DNA of 64,000 nt from Ectocarpus siliculosus (taxonomy: Eukaryota; Sar; Phaeophyceae; Ectocarpales; Ectocarpaceae), in assembly GCA_000310025.1 (NCBI GenBank), contig FN649739.1, forward strand, positions 884,918-948,917. The letters are read 5' to 3'. The position numbers and the translations under genes are program-made. Positions within the stretch are counted from its first letter, which is position 1, and the number at the start of each line of letters is the position of its first letter. Of the stretch, positions 34,701 through 48,000 are shown piece by piece. Under the pieces are notes generated by a model. The model did not search any database and was not told the origin of the DNA. It was given only the letters and a program-made list of their open reading frames with translations.

Positions 34701-37700
34701 ACCCCCCGCGCGCGGGCATCCCCCCTCTTGTACCCAACCTGTTGGCCATGATCGTGGTTGTTGCGTTCTCAAGCTGCTTGGATGTCGCTGCCATAGAGAT
34801 GGAGATGGCCAAGCGGCTGGATTTCAACGGGGAGCTGCAGACGGCGAGTTGCCAACAAGAGAGAGAGAGAGACAATGCATGATGGTCTGTTGGGCGTGTT
34901 GAGTTGGGGGCCGCTGATTCGGCGTAGTCCCCCTGGTTCGTTTTTCTTCAGAGGGTTCTTGCGTGGGTGTGCCTACGCTCTCAGTGAGTGTTCCTGTAGT
35001 TTTTGCGTTTGGTGCGATGCTCGTCCCAGTAGGGTTTGCGTCTATGTTTGAGCGTGTTTTCCGGCTTTTTTCTTGGTCTGCGATCGGTAGAGCTGCGATC
35101 TCTCAGGGTATTTCTATTCGTGTTGTGTTCGACATATGCCGGGCGCCCGTGCCGGCCACCGCTGATTCGGGCCTTGGTGGGCATGTGTTTCTTTCACAGC
35201 CCCTGGCCACGATTCCAACCGGTGGGCAATACTATGCATAGGTGCGATCAATATCTAGTTCGAAGCCCCCCTGCGCACAAGGTCCGGTGCGATAAACTCA
35301 AGGAGTCGGGGTACACGGGTCGAGAGGGGGGGGGCGGGTAGCTGTGTTCTTCGTATTCCCGTCTTGAGAATCCCCCCGTTTGCTCGGGTGTGTGTGTCTG
35401 TATCGACGTTTGCGCGTGGTTCGCTTTGTTTCCTCGTTCCATACGAAAATGGCAACACAAGGTGGGGTGGTCCAACGTCATCTCGGGGCTGTTCGGCGGC
35501 TTCACGGGCAGCTACATCTTCAGCCAGACCATCTTCAACCTGCGGGCTGGTGCGTACATGTGCATACGCGTACGCGGCGAGAGTGTTCCTGTTCAGTGGG
35601 GCTGTTGCTTGCCCCGTCGCTGGTAGCAGCTGCTCAGATGTTTTTCGCCCTTCAACGAACACTTCGGATGGGAGCGAGCGCGCTGTATCAGGTGTTGGCT
35701 AGAGCAGTGTACATGCACATCCCGGCTACAACGGAAAACCGTTGTCACTCAGGCATGTTGGTTTGAGCTGCACAGTTCGCTCGTCGTTCAGGTTGTGAGG
35801 AATAGAGCGATGTTGTGTGTGGTTGCAGTTTTGTACCAATACGTGTTTCCCCTTTGCCGCGACACCCCTCGTGACTCGAGTGCTCGTCCTGATCGAAGCC
35901 CCCCCCCCCCAAAAAAAAAAGATAGGTTGGCGTCGAGTGGCACCGACGCTGTAAAAAAAAGCCACCAGCCCCTAGACATGAAATAATTGAACTAACCAAA
36001 TTTTTATTTTCCCATACCGTAACACAAACCCGCCAAGCCAGACATGAAAGAGCTGAACTAACCGACCTTTTATTTTCCCATACTGTAACACGAACCTGAC
36101 AAGCCAGACATGGAAAAACTGAACTAACCGACTTTTTATTTCCCATACTGTAACACAAACCTGACAAGCCAGATATGAAATAATTGACCTAACCGACTTT
36201 TTATTTTCCATAACGTAACACAAACATGACAAGCCAGATATGAAATAATTGAATCCAACGAAATACATTTCCAGACGCTTTGACCTTTTTTTTTTTCCCA
36301 CAGTTGAAAACGCAAAAGTAAGCAAGAGTAGAAGGTTATTGGCCACCTTACACACCAACACGAAAACGGAAACGAAGCATAAATATAGACACAGCAATCC
36401 TTTTGGTCAAATGTGCGATGCACATGAAGGTTGGGGACTCGTGGTGAGATAACCGTAAAACAATACCGGTTCCCATTGGGCGGTGGGAATCTGGTCAGAC
36501 ACTATCCTAAATTCTCCGCAAGGAGAGGGGTGGATAATGCAAGACAAAATGTCAGACCTAACATACTCAAGAACCTTGTTTTCAAATGACCGACCAAATG
36601 ACCCAAAAGCGAAGGAGCACCAAGCGGTACGTAGATATCTTGAAGCTTGAAGGATAGACGCCGGTACAAAATGTGGGGGGATTGTTGGTCAAGCTTTCGG
36701 CAGCGAAGGTCTACTCGGGAGCGTTAGTGGGGTAGCTACCCATGGTGTACCGTACAAACGTTGATGACCGTAACTCATTTATCAACCCTGGGTCGACTTA
36801 GACCGCCATCAGGGAAGATAGTGCTCTCTGGCGTCTACGAGGAGGACATTTTTATGTTTGTATGTCATAAAAATCAAGGAAGAGACGGACATCCCGATGT
36901 GTGAGTGAGACCTTCTGTTATGCAAGCCACCCTTGAACCTTATATGGGGAAAATGACCTCCCCGGAGGAAAGTACCCAGTACAGCAGCTGGGGCAAGTTG
37001 AGAGAAGAAACGGTCGTGGGACGCTTGGGTTGGTTACCATGCAGATCGCCTGGCACAAACTTGGGGTACTTGTGCTAAGGGTGTTGAACTTGGCTCCAGG
37101 CTATGAGCCCGTGTTGGAGGCACTTTTTAGTGTCGGTGAGCCGGCAAAAGAATTGAAAGACACCAGACCCTCAACAAGTACTAGGATTGGGAAGTCCCAG
37201 TAATTTGAAAGCATCCCACTTCAAACACAAAGAACGAGATAGTCTCGAAAGAGATAGGGAGGGAGAGGACGAGGCACAAAGGGTGGAGAAGGAGAGAATG
37301 GAAAGGTGCAGTACTGGTAGTGTTGATATTTGGGGTCAATAGCGACATGACAAGGCTGGAGTTCAAAAGTAGATGTGAAGAAGTAGGATTATATTGCTTC
37401 GCAAGGGGGGGGGTAGAAAGGGAAGGAAACCACTTTAGAATCACGTTTTGAAGGAGAGTAAGCGCAGAATGGGAAAGACTAGAAGTAGAGAAGATGTCGG
37501 CGTGGGTGAGGAGACTAGGTTGGAGGGTGTGCATAGCAAATAGGATCCAGGAAGTAAGGCGTAGCCCAAGGCTGGCTGAAAACAAAGGGGGGCAGGAGGC
37601 CCGAAAGGGTCAAAAGGGAAAGCAAGCCAAAGTAGGGGAAGGGGGGGGCAGCGATAGGATAAGGCAGAAGGGAAGGCAAATGAGGGACAGAAGGAATCCT

Positions 37701-40700
37701 GAAAGGCACGGGAAAGTAGAAAGTAGGAGTAAGGAAATCAGAATAGGGTCTTGGAATGTATGCGGATTTGCCACAGATGAGCGTAAACGACTCGAAATTG
37801 CCGAGCAAGCAGCCGAAAAAGACCTGGACATTGTCGGAGTCCAAGAGTCGTCGGAGAAGGACGGGGGAGAGATAGGAAAAGAAGTGGGAAGCTACACATG
37901 GATAGGTAAAATGAGGAGAGGACAGAAAATCAAGAGTAGAGGGGAGGGGGGAGTTGGATTCTTAGTCAAGGAGCACATGTGCGACGTAATTGAGGTGATC
38001 AGCGACACCAAATTCAACGAAAGCATGTGGATAAGGGTACCAGGGGAACGGGGAAGGAAGGACATGTTCGTAGGAAACGTATATATGCCACCAGAGTCGA
38101 AGAATATGGTGAAGGACATCAGGATAGGGTTCGAGGAGGTAGCAGCGGATGTACAAAACTTAAAGAGAAAGGGAGAAGTAGTTCTAGTGGGGGACTTCAA
38201 TTCAAGAATCGGGCGAACCACGAACCCACACGGAGCCATAGGGCAATACGGGGAGGGAGCCACGAACAAAAACGGGGAAGAAATGCTGAGGTTCCTTGAC
38301 AGTAGCGAGATGAAGGTGTTGAACGGTAGAATACGAAAGACAGAACCGGAATGGACTAGGCAATGTTTCAAAAAAGGAGAACGCTCCATCCTTGACTATA
38401 TAGTCGTAGAGAATGGGGGGAAAGAGACAGAAGTACGAGTATGCACAACGGATGTAGGCACTACAGACCACGCGTTGGTGTGGACAGCCCTACAACAGAC
38501 GAGAGTCATACAGAGTAGGCGACGCAGGAAAATATACAGATGGAGAATAGATAAGCTAGAAGTAGAAGAAACGAGTGTAGAGTTCCAAGAAGAGATAGCT
38601 ATAAACGACAAGAAACTCTCGGAGTTGATAGAGGCAATGGGCACACCGAAGGATGCCGAAGGCCGGGACCAGGCCGGGTCTAGAATCATAGAAGGGTGGG
38701 AAGAGCTGGTAAACCCAACAGCAAGTAGAGTTCTAGGTAGAAAGTTGATAGTTTGTAAGAGAGCAGTGAAGTGGTGGGACGAAGAAATCAAGCAAGCAAT
38801 TCGAGTACGTAGAGAGTCACACGCAAAATATGCGGCAGGGAAAACAGATGCAGGATGGAAGGAGTATGTTGAAAGTAGAAAGAGGGTGAAGGAATTGGTC
38901 GTGAAGAAGAAGAAAGGGTTGTGGGAGGAAGTAGTCCAAAAGACTAACGAAGATTTTGAGGGGGGGATGAAACAAATGTGGGTAGGAATTCAAGGGATAG
39001 TGGGCAAGAAAAGAGGGGGAGACACGGAAATAACGACACTAAGATCTGCCGAGGGTAAGATGGTAAGCAGTTCTAAAGGAAAGCGGGAAGTACTAATAGA
39101 GCACTACCGCAAACTTGGGACACCCACCACCAACGACAACTTCGACTCGGAGTTTGAGAAGGAAATCAACTCGTGGGCAGAGGAAAACGTTGAAAGATCT
39201 CCGAGGGAACGTAGTGATATAGACGGGTTGCAGGGAGAGTTCACACGAGAAGAGGTAGAGGACTGCGTAGCGAAACTCAGGAATAGAAAAGCGGCAGGGG
39301 CTGATGGAATTGTGAATGAGCTTTTGAAACAGGGGAGGGAGGGGATGATTAACATGTTGGTCCGGATNNNNNNNNNNNNNNNNNNNNNNNNNNNNNNNNN
39401 NNNNNNNNNNNNNNNNNNNNNNNNNNNNNNNNNNNNNNNNNNNNNNNNNNNNNNNNNNNNNNNNNNNCGACGCGCTCATTGCTGCTTTAGTAGCAGCCCC
39501 ATAGCAACACCTGCGTGCATAGATCACGGGGACAGCGAGTTATACCAACTAATACAAGTTGGCAGAGCATCCAATCGGTGCGTATGTACCTGCTCACCCG
39601 TACCGTGCTGATGCCACACAAACACGCCGTGTTGCCACAACCGCCCGGGAGAGGTGATTGTAATCAGTGCTCACGAAAAGGCTATTTATCTATGCTACAC
39701 CACGCCCAGTGTGAGAAGACACAACGCGCCGTCGATGCCGCGCAACAGACTCGAATCCTATATCGTTGGTACAGAGTTGCGTGGCGTGCTGCGGTGGGTG
39801 GGTGTGAGGAAGGCGGCGAAACACTGGATCGGGTAGCGTTCGGCGTGTGGTGGGGGGCCGTGCCCCACGCACGTGTTTTGCGTATGGGCTTGTTTTGGGT
39901 AGCTGGGTTGATGTGCGGTTTATCTTCCTGTCTGTGATTGGCCGGGGGTTGGGTGGCTTTCTGGGTGAGGGTGGGTTCGCAAGCTAATGCCCCCCTTCAT
40001 CCGCTACCGCCGCTAGAGTAGGCCGGAGAATTAGTGGAAAGGAACAACAAGGTAGTCAAAGAGCTTGAGGCGACGCAGATGAAAGGAGTGAAAGTCATCC
40101 TAGGATGCTCCAAGCGCATAAGTAGTGCAGCCGCCAGGGCAGAGCTGGCGACCCAATCCCTACGATCGGGAAGAGACGCAAGAAAGCTAAAATGGCAGTA
40201 TCGCATGTGCGGTATGGGAGAGGAGAGGTTGCCGAGAACAGCTTGGGAGGCCAAGTGGGCAAACAAGAAGAGGGGTAGACAGCCCACGAAGTGGGTCAAG
40301 GTTGTAGATGACGTATGGAAAGAGTTCAAAATCGACGGTGAAACGCTGGATGCAGAGGGTCTAAATGTGTTCAAGGAGAAGATATATGTTGCTTTTCCCG
40401 AGAGAGAAGAACAGAATATAACCAAAAAAACAAGGATAAGGATTGTCTGGAAATGTACGGAATGTTGAAAGATGGAATAGGTACCTACATGGACCAATGG
40501 ATGAAGGGACAATGACCTTCGGGAACGTGGACGAATATTTAGGAAGGTAAACGATGAAAACGACAAGTTCAAATGTGCGGCTCCGAGTGCGAAGGCCGTG
40601 TTCATGTAGTTGCGGCATGTCAAGTTGTAGGAGAGGAAGTGTCCATGACTGAGCTGGGAAAAGTAGAAGGAAGGTACAGGGAGATGTTCGAGGCATGGAA

Positions 40701-42832
40701 TAGCCATGAGAAGACGGTAACTGTATTGGGGCATAGGAAGTGGGTTGAACAGGCGGGAAATGATATCGATAGGATGAATAGAGTAGGGAAAAAAAAATTG
40801 AGTCATCTTCGGCGAGGTAGGAATGAACGAATGGCCATCTGTGATCGGTGCTGAGGGAAAAATGGTTCGTTCTCCCGAGGACGCGTGGTCAATGGTCTAA
40901 CCGCTAAGGCATGCAAAAGATAAGAGTACGCCCCCACCCTCTACTATCCGCCCTCGGCGTCGGGTGCCTTTCCTGCTGGCTGATAATCACGTGGTAAGGT
41001 GGGGTGGGCTTGATATTTACCCCCAGCTATTAAGCATTGCTGCACGCTTGATACTTACGGCCGTGTTGTTGTTCCACGTCCCGGCGGGGATTGTTGGGTT
41101 GATCGACATGCTCGAGACAGGACGTCAAACAGCTAGCTGACCACGTCTGTTCTCATGTATCGCGTTTTTCCACGTTGTGGGGCGTGGGGGGTGATAGGAT
41201 GATGCCAGCCGAGTACCTGGTGTGCCTGGCGACGTACGGCTCGATCCAGGCCTGGGGCGTGGAGAAGGGTTTGGTCGTCGGGCTCGTACTCGCCGCGCTC
41301 GGCTTCACCGTCACGTACGCGCAGGTGATGGAAGATGGCATGGGTGATGGGTTGGTTGGTAGATGCTGTGGGAAGGGGCGGTAGCGCTCTTATTTATCTT
41401 CCTGTCTATCTCTTTGGTATCATCGTTGATGGAAAATCGTCGCTGGTAAGGGAGGCAAGGAGCGCACACAGAGACAAACCAGACAGGACTTGCACCAAAT
41501 TCCGCGGTGGCGTTTTCCGTAAGTTTCGTTTCGAATTGGGCACGTTCTTCGGTGGGCCTAGTATCACCCTTCTCCTACCTCATGTGTTTCAAACGAACAA
41601 GAGTGTTCGTGATATTTTCCCTAGTGTTCTCCGCCCCCCTTCCCTAAGCGACTCAACAACTTTGGAAATATATTGTCGTGGGTGCCGTCACGCTCTTCCA
41701 TCTCCGAAAGAACGATGGGTCATATTTTTCCCTTCTTTTCCGTTTGTGTGTGTGTGTGTTTTCTGTTGTCTCCAGGTTCATCTCCAAAAGGAAAACAGGT
41801 CGTTTTCCTCGTTCTTTCCGTTCTTTTCTATTTTAGGGTGCTTTCTCCTTCATCTTTTTCTTCTTCTGTTCTCACGTTCGTCTCCGAAAGTACGAACGGT
41901 TATTTCCCCCCCCTTCTTTTCCATCTTGTTGTTCTGATCCCAGGTTCCCACGGTGATGAAGGCACGTGTGAAGGCGAGCACCGTCATGCGAACGTTCGAG
42001 GAACGCGTGATCCTCAAGGCCCACCAGGAGCAGGCGGTGGTCCTCGAGCTACAGGTACATGCAAGACCGAGCAATCATTCTGGACAAACTATGGAAGCGG
42101 TTAAGATGGGTTTTTGGTTCGGGTTAGGGTCTGCTTATCCCTGCCGGGTCTTTTTTTTCGAGTAGTACTCGGAGTACTGGCTTTCTTTGCGAAAGCAGTC
42201 CCAGCTCGCGTTTGTTTATGTGAGGTTGAGGAACACTCTTGTTGTCTCTTCCTCCTGCGTGTTGCCTTTCCAACTTGGACGCAGTAAATTATCTCGAAGC
42301 AAACAGATTGATTGGACCCTGCTACGTTGCCGAACCAGGTAGATTCTCAAACGCCGAAGGCTCGCAAAGTTTGACTGCCTGTGGGGCCCCTTCCATTCGC
42401 GTCCATTTCCCATACTTTTTTCGCCGCTCCCCTTATCTATTGCTTGACATTCAGAACTTGCGATGTAGTATATCTGCTCTTTTCAACGGCACCGTGTCTC
42501 TGGTAATCTATTTCTCTGCGCCCCTCCTCCCCTCCCCCTCTCACTCCGATGCTTTCCTACGGATCTTTTTCTCTCTCCCCTCCACTGTCTTTTGCTCGTT
42601 CGACACTACTGTCCTATTCGCGCACCTCTCGCGGGAAAACCCACGTGCATGCAAAACACGCAGGGCTACATCTTTTTCGGCTCCGCGGTGCAAATCTTGT
42701 CTGACGTTATGGACCGCATCGCGTGGGGCATCGACCCACCCCCGACCCCCAACGCCGGGGCTCCCGCCACAGGCATCTTCAGCAACGTCTGCGACGACAG
42801 CAACCATTCCACCAGAACTGTCGGGAACCAAC

Positions 42833-42872
<40 letters not shown>

Positions 42873-44999
42873 GCAGTCATACCTGAAAGCCGCCGCGCAT
42901 TTCCAGCCCAGCGGCGAAGGGACCACTGCTGCGGGTGTCATCAACCCCCGCGGGGACATCTTGAGCCCGGTGTTCAACCGATCCGGAGCGGTCTACCGGT
43001 CATCCTCGGCTACAGCCGCGGCGGCTGTGCCCTCCTCGGCACTGCCCGGGTCCTCTCCCATGTGGACATCCTCACAGCAGCAGGGAGGGGCTTCTTCCCA
43101 AGGAATATCATCACCCCTAGCTCACTCGCTGGCGAGAACAAGGTCAGTCGGGGGGACGTGCACAGGGGTCCCTGGGGCCGGCGGCGGCCGGGGTCGACCG
43201 TTCCACAGAGCCGGCGGCCTGCTGCCAGGTGCGAGCGAGCGTCTGGAGGCGGAGCAGGAGTCGCAGGCTGTGCTCGCAAATGACAGCACCAGACATGACG
43301 GTGGTAGAGGCGGGGCTCACTTCTCGGTCCCCGCACAAGAGACGACTGACTACGAGGCGATGGAGGAAGGGGGAGCTGGTGGGGACGGGGGCGCGGGCAG
43401 CAGCGGCGGAGCGACGGCGGCGGTGGGGGTGCGCGCGCGACGCCCGCGCGGGGCCAGTCTTGGGGAGGAACAGAGGGTCGGAGAGGGTGCCGTGCAGGAA
43501 TACATGTCGGTGAGTACCACTGTACGGGGGTCAGAGATGAGAGTGACAGCCCGTTAACAGAGGAGTTGTTGGTGAATGGGGAAAATGGGACCGATAGAGA
43601 GAGAACAAACAACCTGAAGGGCAGAGATCTCTTGAAGATTGAAAAGAACGTAGAGTGTTTGAGGCGCTTGATGCGTGTCGTGCGCGAATAACTTATGCAT
43701 GATGAGCTTGGAAGGATATCCCCGTTATTGATCCACAGTCATCGACCTCCCCCCCCATCGTCCGTGTTCCGTCTCTCCCTCCGTCGCTCGTGTGGCCCTG
43801 GAAACAGCTCTGGGCGAACGGCGGCGGGTCGTTTGTCGACAGCCCAGGCCTTACCGGCAGAACGGGCGGCGGCGACAGCAGCCCCGGTTTCTCCGGCCGC
43901 GAGACCCGGTGTCCCTCGGTGGTGTCTCTCCTACCGGCCTCCGAAGAGCGAACCCGGCGCGTCATCTTAGATTTCTCGAACGTCGTGAGTGGTTGCCTGT
44001 CTGAAGCCTCGAGCATAATGAGCCATTTGCAGCATCGTTGGTTGTGTGCCCGTCTGACGTCTTGCACCTCGTGGACTATTGCAGCAGCGTGGGTCGCATG
44101 CCTGTCTGATATCTCGAACCTGGTGGAATCGTGAGGCAGCATTTGAATCCTGTGCCCTCTGAAACCTCAAACGTCGTGGATTATTTTCGGCAGCAGCGTT
44201 TGGGAGGGAAGAACCCAGAAGGAACCCCTGATTGATGCCCGAACAGCTAGCCCCATAGAGTATTTCCCGCTGCCGGTGAAGTAGCTGATTGCGACGGACT
44301 CCGCCGAACTACTCCCGGCACAATGGCGTCGTGGTAGGAGTTTCCCGTGGAGAAAGCGTACACGCAACCACGCAGCGGTCGCTTACCGGCTGGCGCTCTG
44401 CTCTGCAACGCTCGCTGCCTGCCGGTATACAGGACATTCGATATCCCCCGCTGGACCAGTTTTTGAAATCCCGACACAAATGTCTGCCGCCTCCGCTCCT
44501 TCCCCCGCCCCCCCACGTCTCTCCGGGAAAACCTGCCACACAGGTTGGCGTTGATGCTACGGCGGCGCGGTCGTGCTTCTTGATGCTCAAGATCGTGATG
44601 AGAACCAGCGGGGTCCACGTGGTGTTCGCGGGCGCCACCCGCACGGTTCAGGCGCTCCTTCGCTCCCACGGGGTCATCACTGACGACGACCCGGTGTTCA
44701 ACAGGTGCAGGCAGGCGGTGTACGTGCGTGCGTGCGTGCGTGCGTACGTGTCACGAGCTTGTGTCCTCGATGTCGACTTTTCTTGCGTGGTTGAAGACCT
44801 GGGCAATTTTCTCCCAAGTTCTGTGTGTTTTCTGTTTTGGATTCCCTCGTTTGTTCTTACTACGTACTTGGTGGCCAGTGGCGGGGGGGGGCGTCGCGAG
44901 TTTGCAGGGACACGGATGGCAGCCCCTGCTTATTTCTCCGCGTTGTGTAGTTTGCTTGCACTCTAGGGCTTCTTTGTCTGGTCTCTCCCTCCCTCCCTC

Positions 45000-45063
<64 letters not shown>

Positions 45064-48000
45064 CTCCTTTCCCCTTGATGATCATTACCGTGGGGCGTGT
45101 GTCCTTAGCCTTTCCCGAAAAAAACGTTTCGGAAGCGAGCCGGCAAGTCCTCTCCAGGAAACACTGTCACGAGTCAGCCTCGAGAGCAACAGCTTTCCAC
45201 CGCGTCGCAGTCTTGTCCGCCTTTTTGAGCCCAGTGCACCACAGTTAGCGGGCACCCCCCCCCCCCATCACGCGCGCACCACACCACTCTAGCCTCGACA
45301 CCGCACTGGAGTGGTCCGAGGAGATGATGCTGGACGAGCGGAGGGAAGAGATGCTTCTTCGCGGCGGGGGAGTCACGGCCTCGCCGTCCCTCGGCGGCTC
45401 CCTCCTCCGACAACAGCAGCAGCAGGCGTGCTTAGCGGGGACGGTTCCCCCTCCCCTCGCCCTGACGGCCCAGGCCCAAGGCCGACACGCGGCGGAAGAA
45501 CCAGCGGAAGGTGGAGGGGGATTGCCGCCGGTCGAGAGCAAGAACGAGGAGGGGGAGGGGGAACAGGGCCGCCCCGGCGCCGCCCCGCCGTCGCCGGCGG
45601 AGGCGGTCGTGTTTCTCGAGGACCACTACCTCAGCGCGGGGACTCTACGGAGACGGAACTCTTTTCGCACCCAGATCTCCGACCGAGGTACGGACAGCCG
45701 GCTGGCTCGGAAAAAAGAGGGTACATCATAAGAGGCTTCGATGAAAGAGGGTACCACCATATCAGAGGGGATTCCGATAGGAGAGGGTCGAAATCGGCTG
45801 TCACAGACTCGACCCAGTTGGGCACCCTCTTTTCCTGTGTACAAGGGGGCTTCGACATTTGAGGGTACTTCGTCAGATGGGGCTCCGCTGTAGGAGGATC
45901 GACATCAGTGAGGATCGACATCAGTTGTCACGAACTCGACCCACTGTCGTATACGTCTAGTTGGTAACCTCTTGTTCCGGAGTGAGAGGGCGCTCCGATA
46001 GGAGAGGGTCAAGGGCCTTCGTCGTACCACCGTCTCTCGTAGTAGTCACGACTGTAGGTACAGTTGTTGCGTGTGCTTGCTGGTAGGAGTGAGTTTGGCA
46101 GGGAAGTTTGGGTGGGCTTGGGGGCGAGCAGTTGGGCTTGGGTGGCATGGTTGGGCCTCGCTTTGTGGGTGCGTGCCTTCGCGAAAGAGGAGTGCCCGGT
46201 GACGTTGAGTTTGTCATGCTGGTAGGGTGGAGCTAGGTACGCGTAGCTGTTTCTTCTCTCTCGTTCTCTCACTCTCTTGCTCTCTCGCTCTCCCCCCCCC
46301 TCTTTCTATCCCCCTGTATCTCCCCCCCTCTCTTATCATGGCCCCACTTCTCCGTACACTCAGTCGTTGCACAGTACCTGTCTTGCGTTCCGCCCATATT
46401 TCGCTGTCGTCATGGCTGCCCACCCCTTCCCCGGCTTCCTGATTTACACCCCTCCCGTGCTGTCGCCGTGTGCAGCCTTGGACAACCCTCTGGTCGTCGG
46501 AGATGTTGGATCTTTGCAGTTTATCCTGGAGGACTACCTGGAAGTTGACCGTTACCACGTGCGGCGATTTTGGTTTTCGGGCTCCAAACGCGGCGCGAGT
46601 TTCCCTCTGTTTGTACTATTTAATAGTCGCGACTCTGATTGCTTAGCTGTGCAGCATGTTGAGGGTCATGTTTATAGAATTGGTATTTGTTGCATCTTCC
46701 CCGTTCTCCTTCTCCCTTCAGAATCTCAAGACTGATTTCATCCTGATCCGTCTCTGTTGTTCCTGGCCTTGACTACGATCCGGGGGCGGCAGACCATTGT
46801 GCCCGCAAATATAGTTTTTGGTTGCCTGCCAATGCTTGAACACGAATCCTTCTGATCACTGTTTGCTTCCCCCGTTGCATCCAATGCAAAATAGAAAAAC
46901 CTGGAACCATGATTTGTGGCTCGGGCGCTGGTCACGAACCCTTTGTTTTGCCTGCATGCACAATGCGTATGTAGTGCTCCTGTACTTTTCATTTCATTTC
47001 GGTTCGAGGTCCGTTACTGTTGGCGTGTCACGTTCCGCCTATCTTCGTGTTTTTGAGGAGGTCTGGCCTTTCGTAGGAGCATGAAAGAGCGAGCCTTACA
47101 GACAGAACTGTATATGTACCTACGTGGTGCAAGACGACGACGACGATTACGAGCGAACGCCTACAAGACATCATCAACTCTTATAAATCCAATCCAAACG
47201 ATGACCCGTGTGCTTGTTCTCCTTCGCTGAACGGTGCTAATACGGGAGCCTGCATAGAGTGTGTGTGGCATGTAGCATCATTTGCAACGGGAATGTTCCT
47301 GCCTCACACATTGGTTTCAAGGTTCTCGAAAAACAGCTGGAAAACGGAAACCCGAAAGCCGGAAACCGAACCACGGAGAAGCCTGCAAAGAGCCGCATCG
47401 CTTGCAATGGACGTACTGTTTTCTTAAACACTTCGATCACCAACAATATCTGGCTGGGAAGCGGGAAACTGTTGCCATAAACCGGACCGGAACGACGTAC
47501 CACATACCTCCGCCAGGCCCCGGAAAGCGTCCGCAGCGTGTTTGGGGAGGCCAAATCTTTCTTCCGGCAAGAGCACGTGGCGGCCGGAGCTGTGCTGGTT
47601 GACCACGACAGCCCTTCCTCTTCTTCCTCCTCGCCCGAGAAGGTTTACTTCATCGGGTCCGGTAGCGTGGAACCGCAGGTGGGCAGCATAGGAGGCTGCC
47701 TGTTGAGAAAACAATTTAATTTCGTGTTACATTTCTGGCAAGAGAGACAAAATAAATACTTCTAAATGATGGACAGTGTGCTGCGTCGGCTGCGGCAGCA
47801 GCGGGCACGGAGGAGCGAGGAGCGCCTTCTAGGGCTCTGCAAGCGCTCGGTCGCTTGTTACCCGCCACCATTAATGCAAAACGATCGCCATGTGTTTTGA
47901 ATCTGTTTGCTTTCTGCGGAAGAAGGAAGACTTCTCGCGCTGCTGTGTAGGGAGCCCTGTGTTTATCGCAGGGAGTGCTGAGGGGGGCGTGACCGAATGT

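Larger units (their letters stand above)
37494..40854 (+). mobile_element. Non-LTR retrotransposon (LINE), EN + RT + CCHC, interrupted by an assembly gap
   Basis: An APE-type endonuclease and the first RT block (37494-39367), then 100 N. RT C-terminal sequence resumes at 40034-40468 and a CCHC knuckle piece at 40573-40854. The central RT, including the YADD box, is not in the assembled sequence. The 560 bases after the gap do not encode RT, so the join is probably not contiguous. The decayed fragment at 2139-2540 is the same family. The element lies in the same orientation as SulP, in the region where a SulP exon is missing. Confidence 0.88.

Noticed and set aside
42666-43612. Long - strand frames over the SulP STAS insert
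   Set aside because: Mirror openness of GC-rich, repeat-rich coding DNA. The + strand frame has consistent splice phases and conserved STAS flanks.
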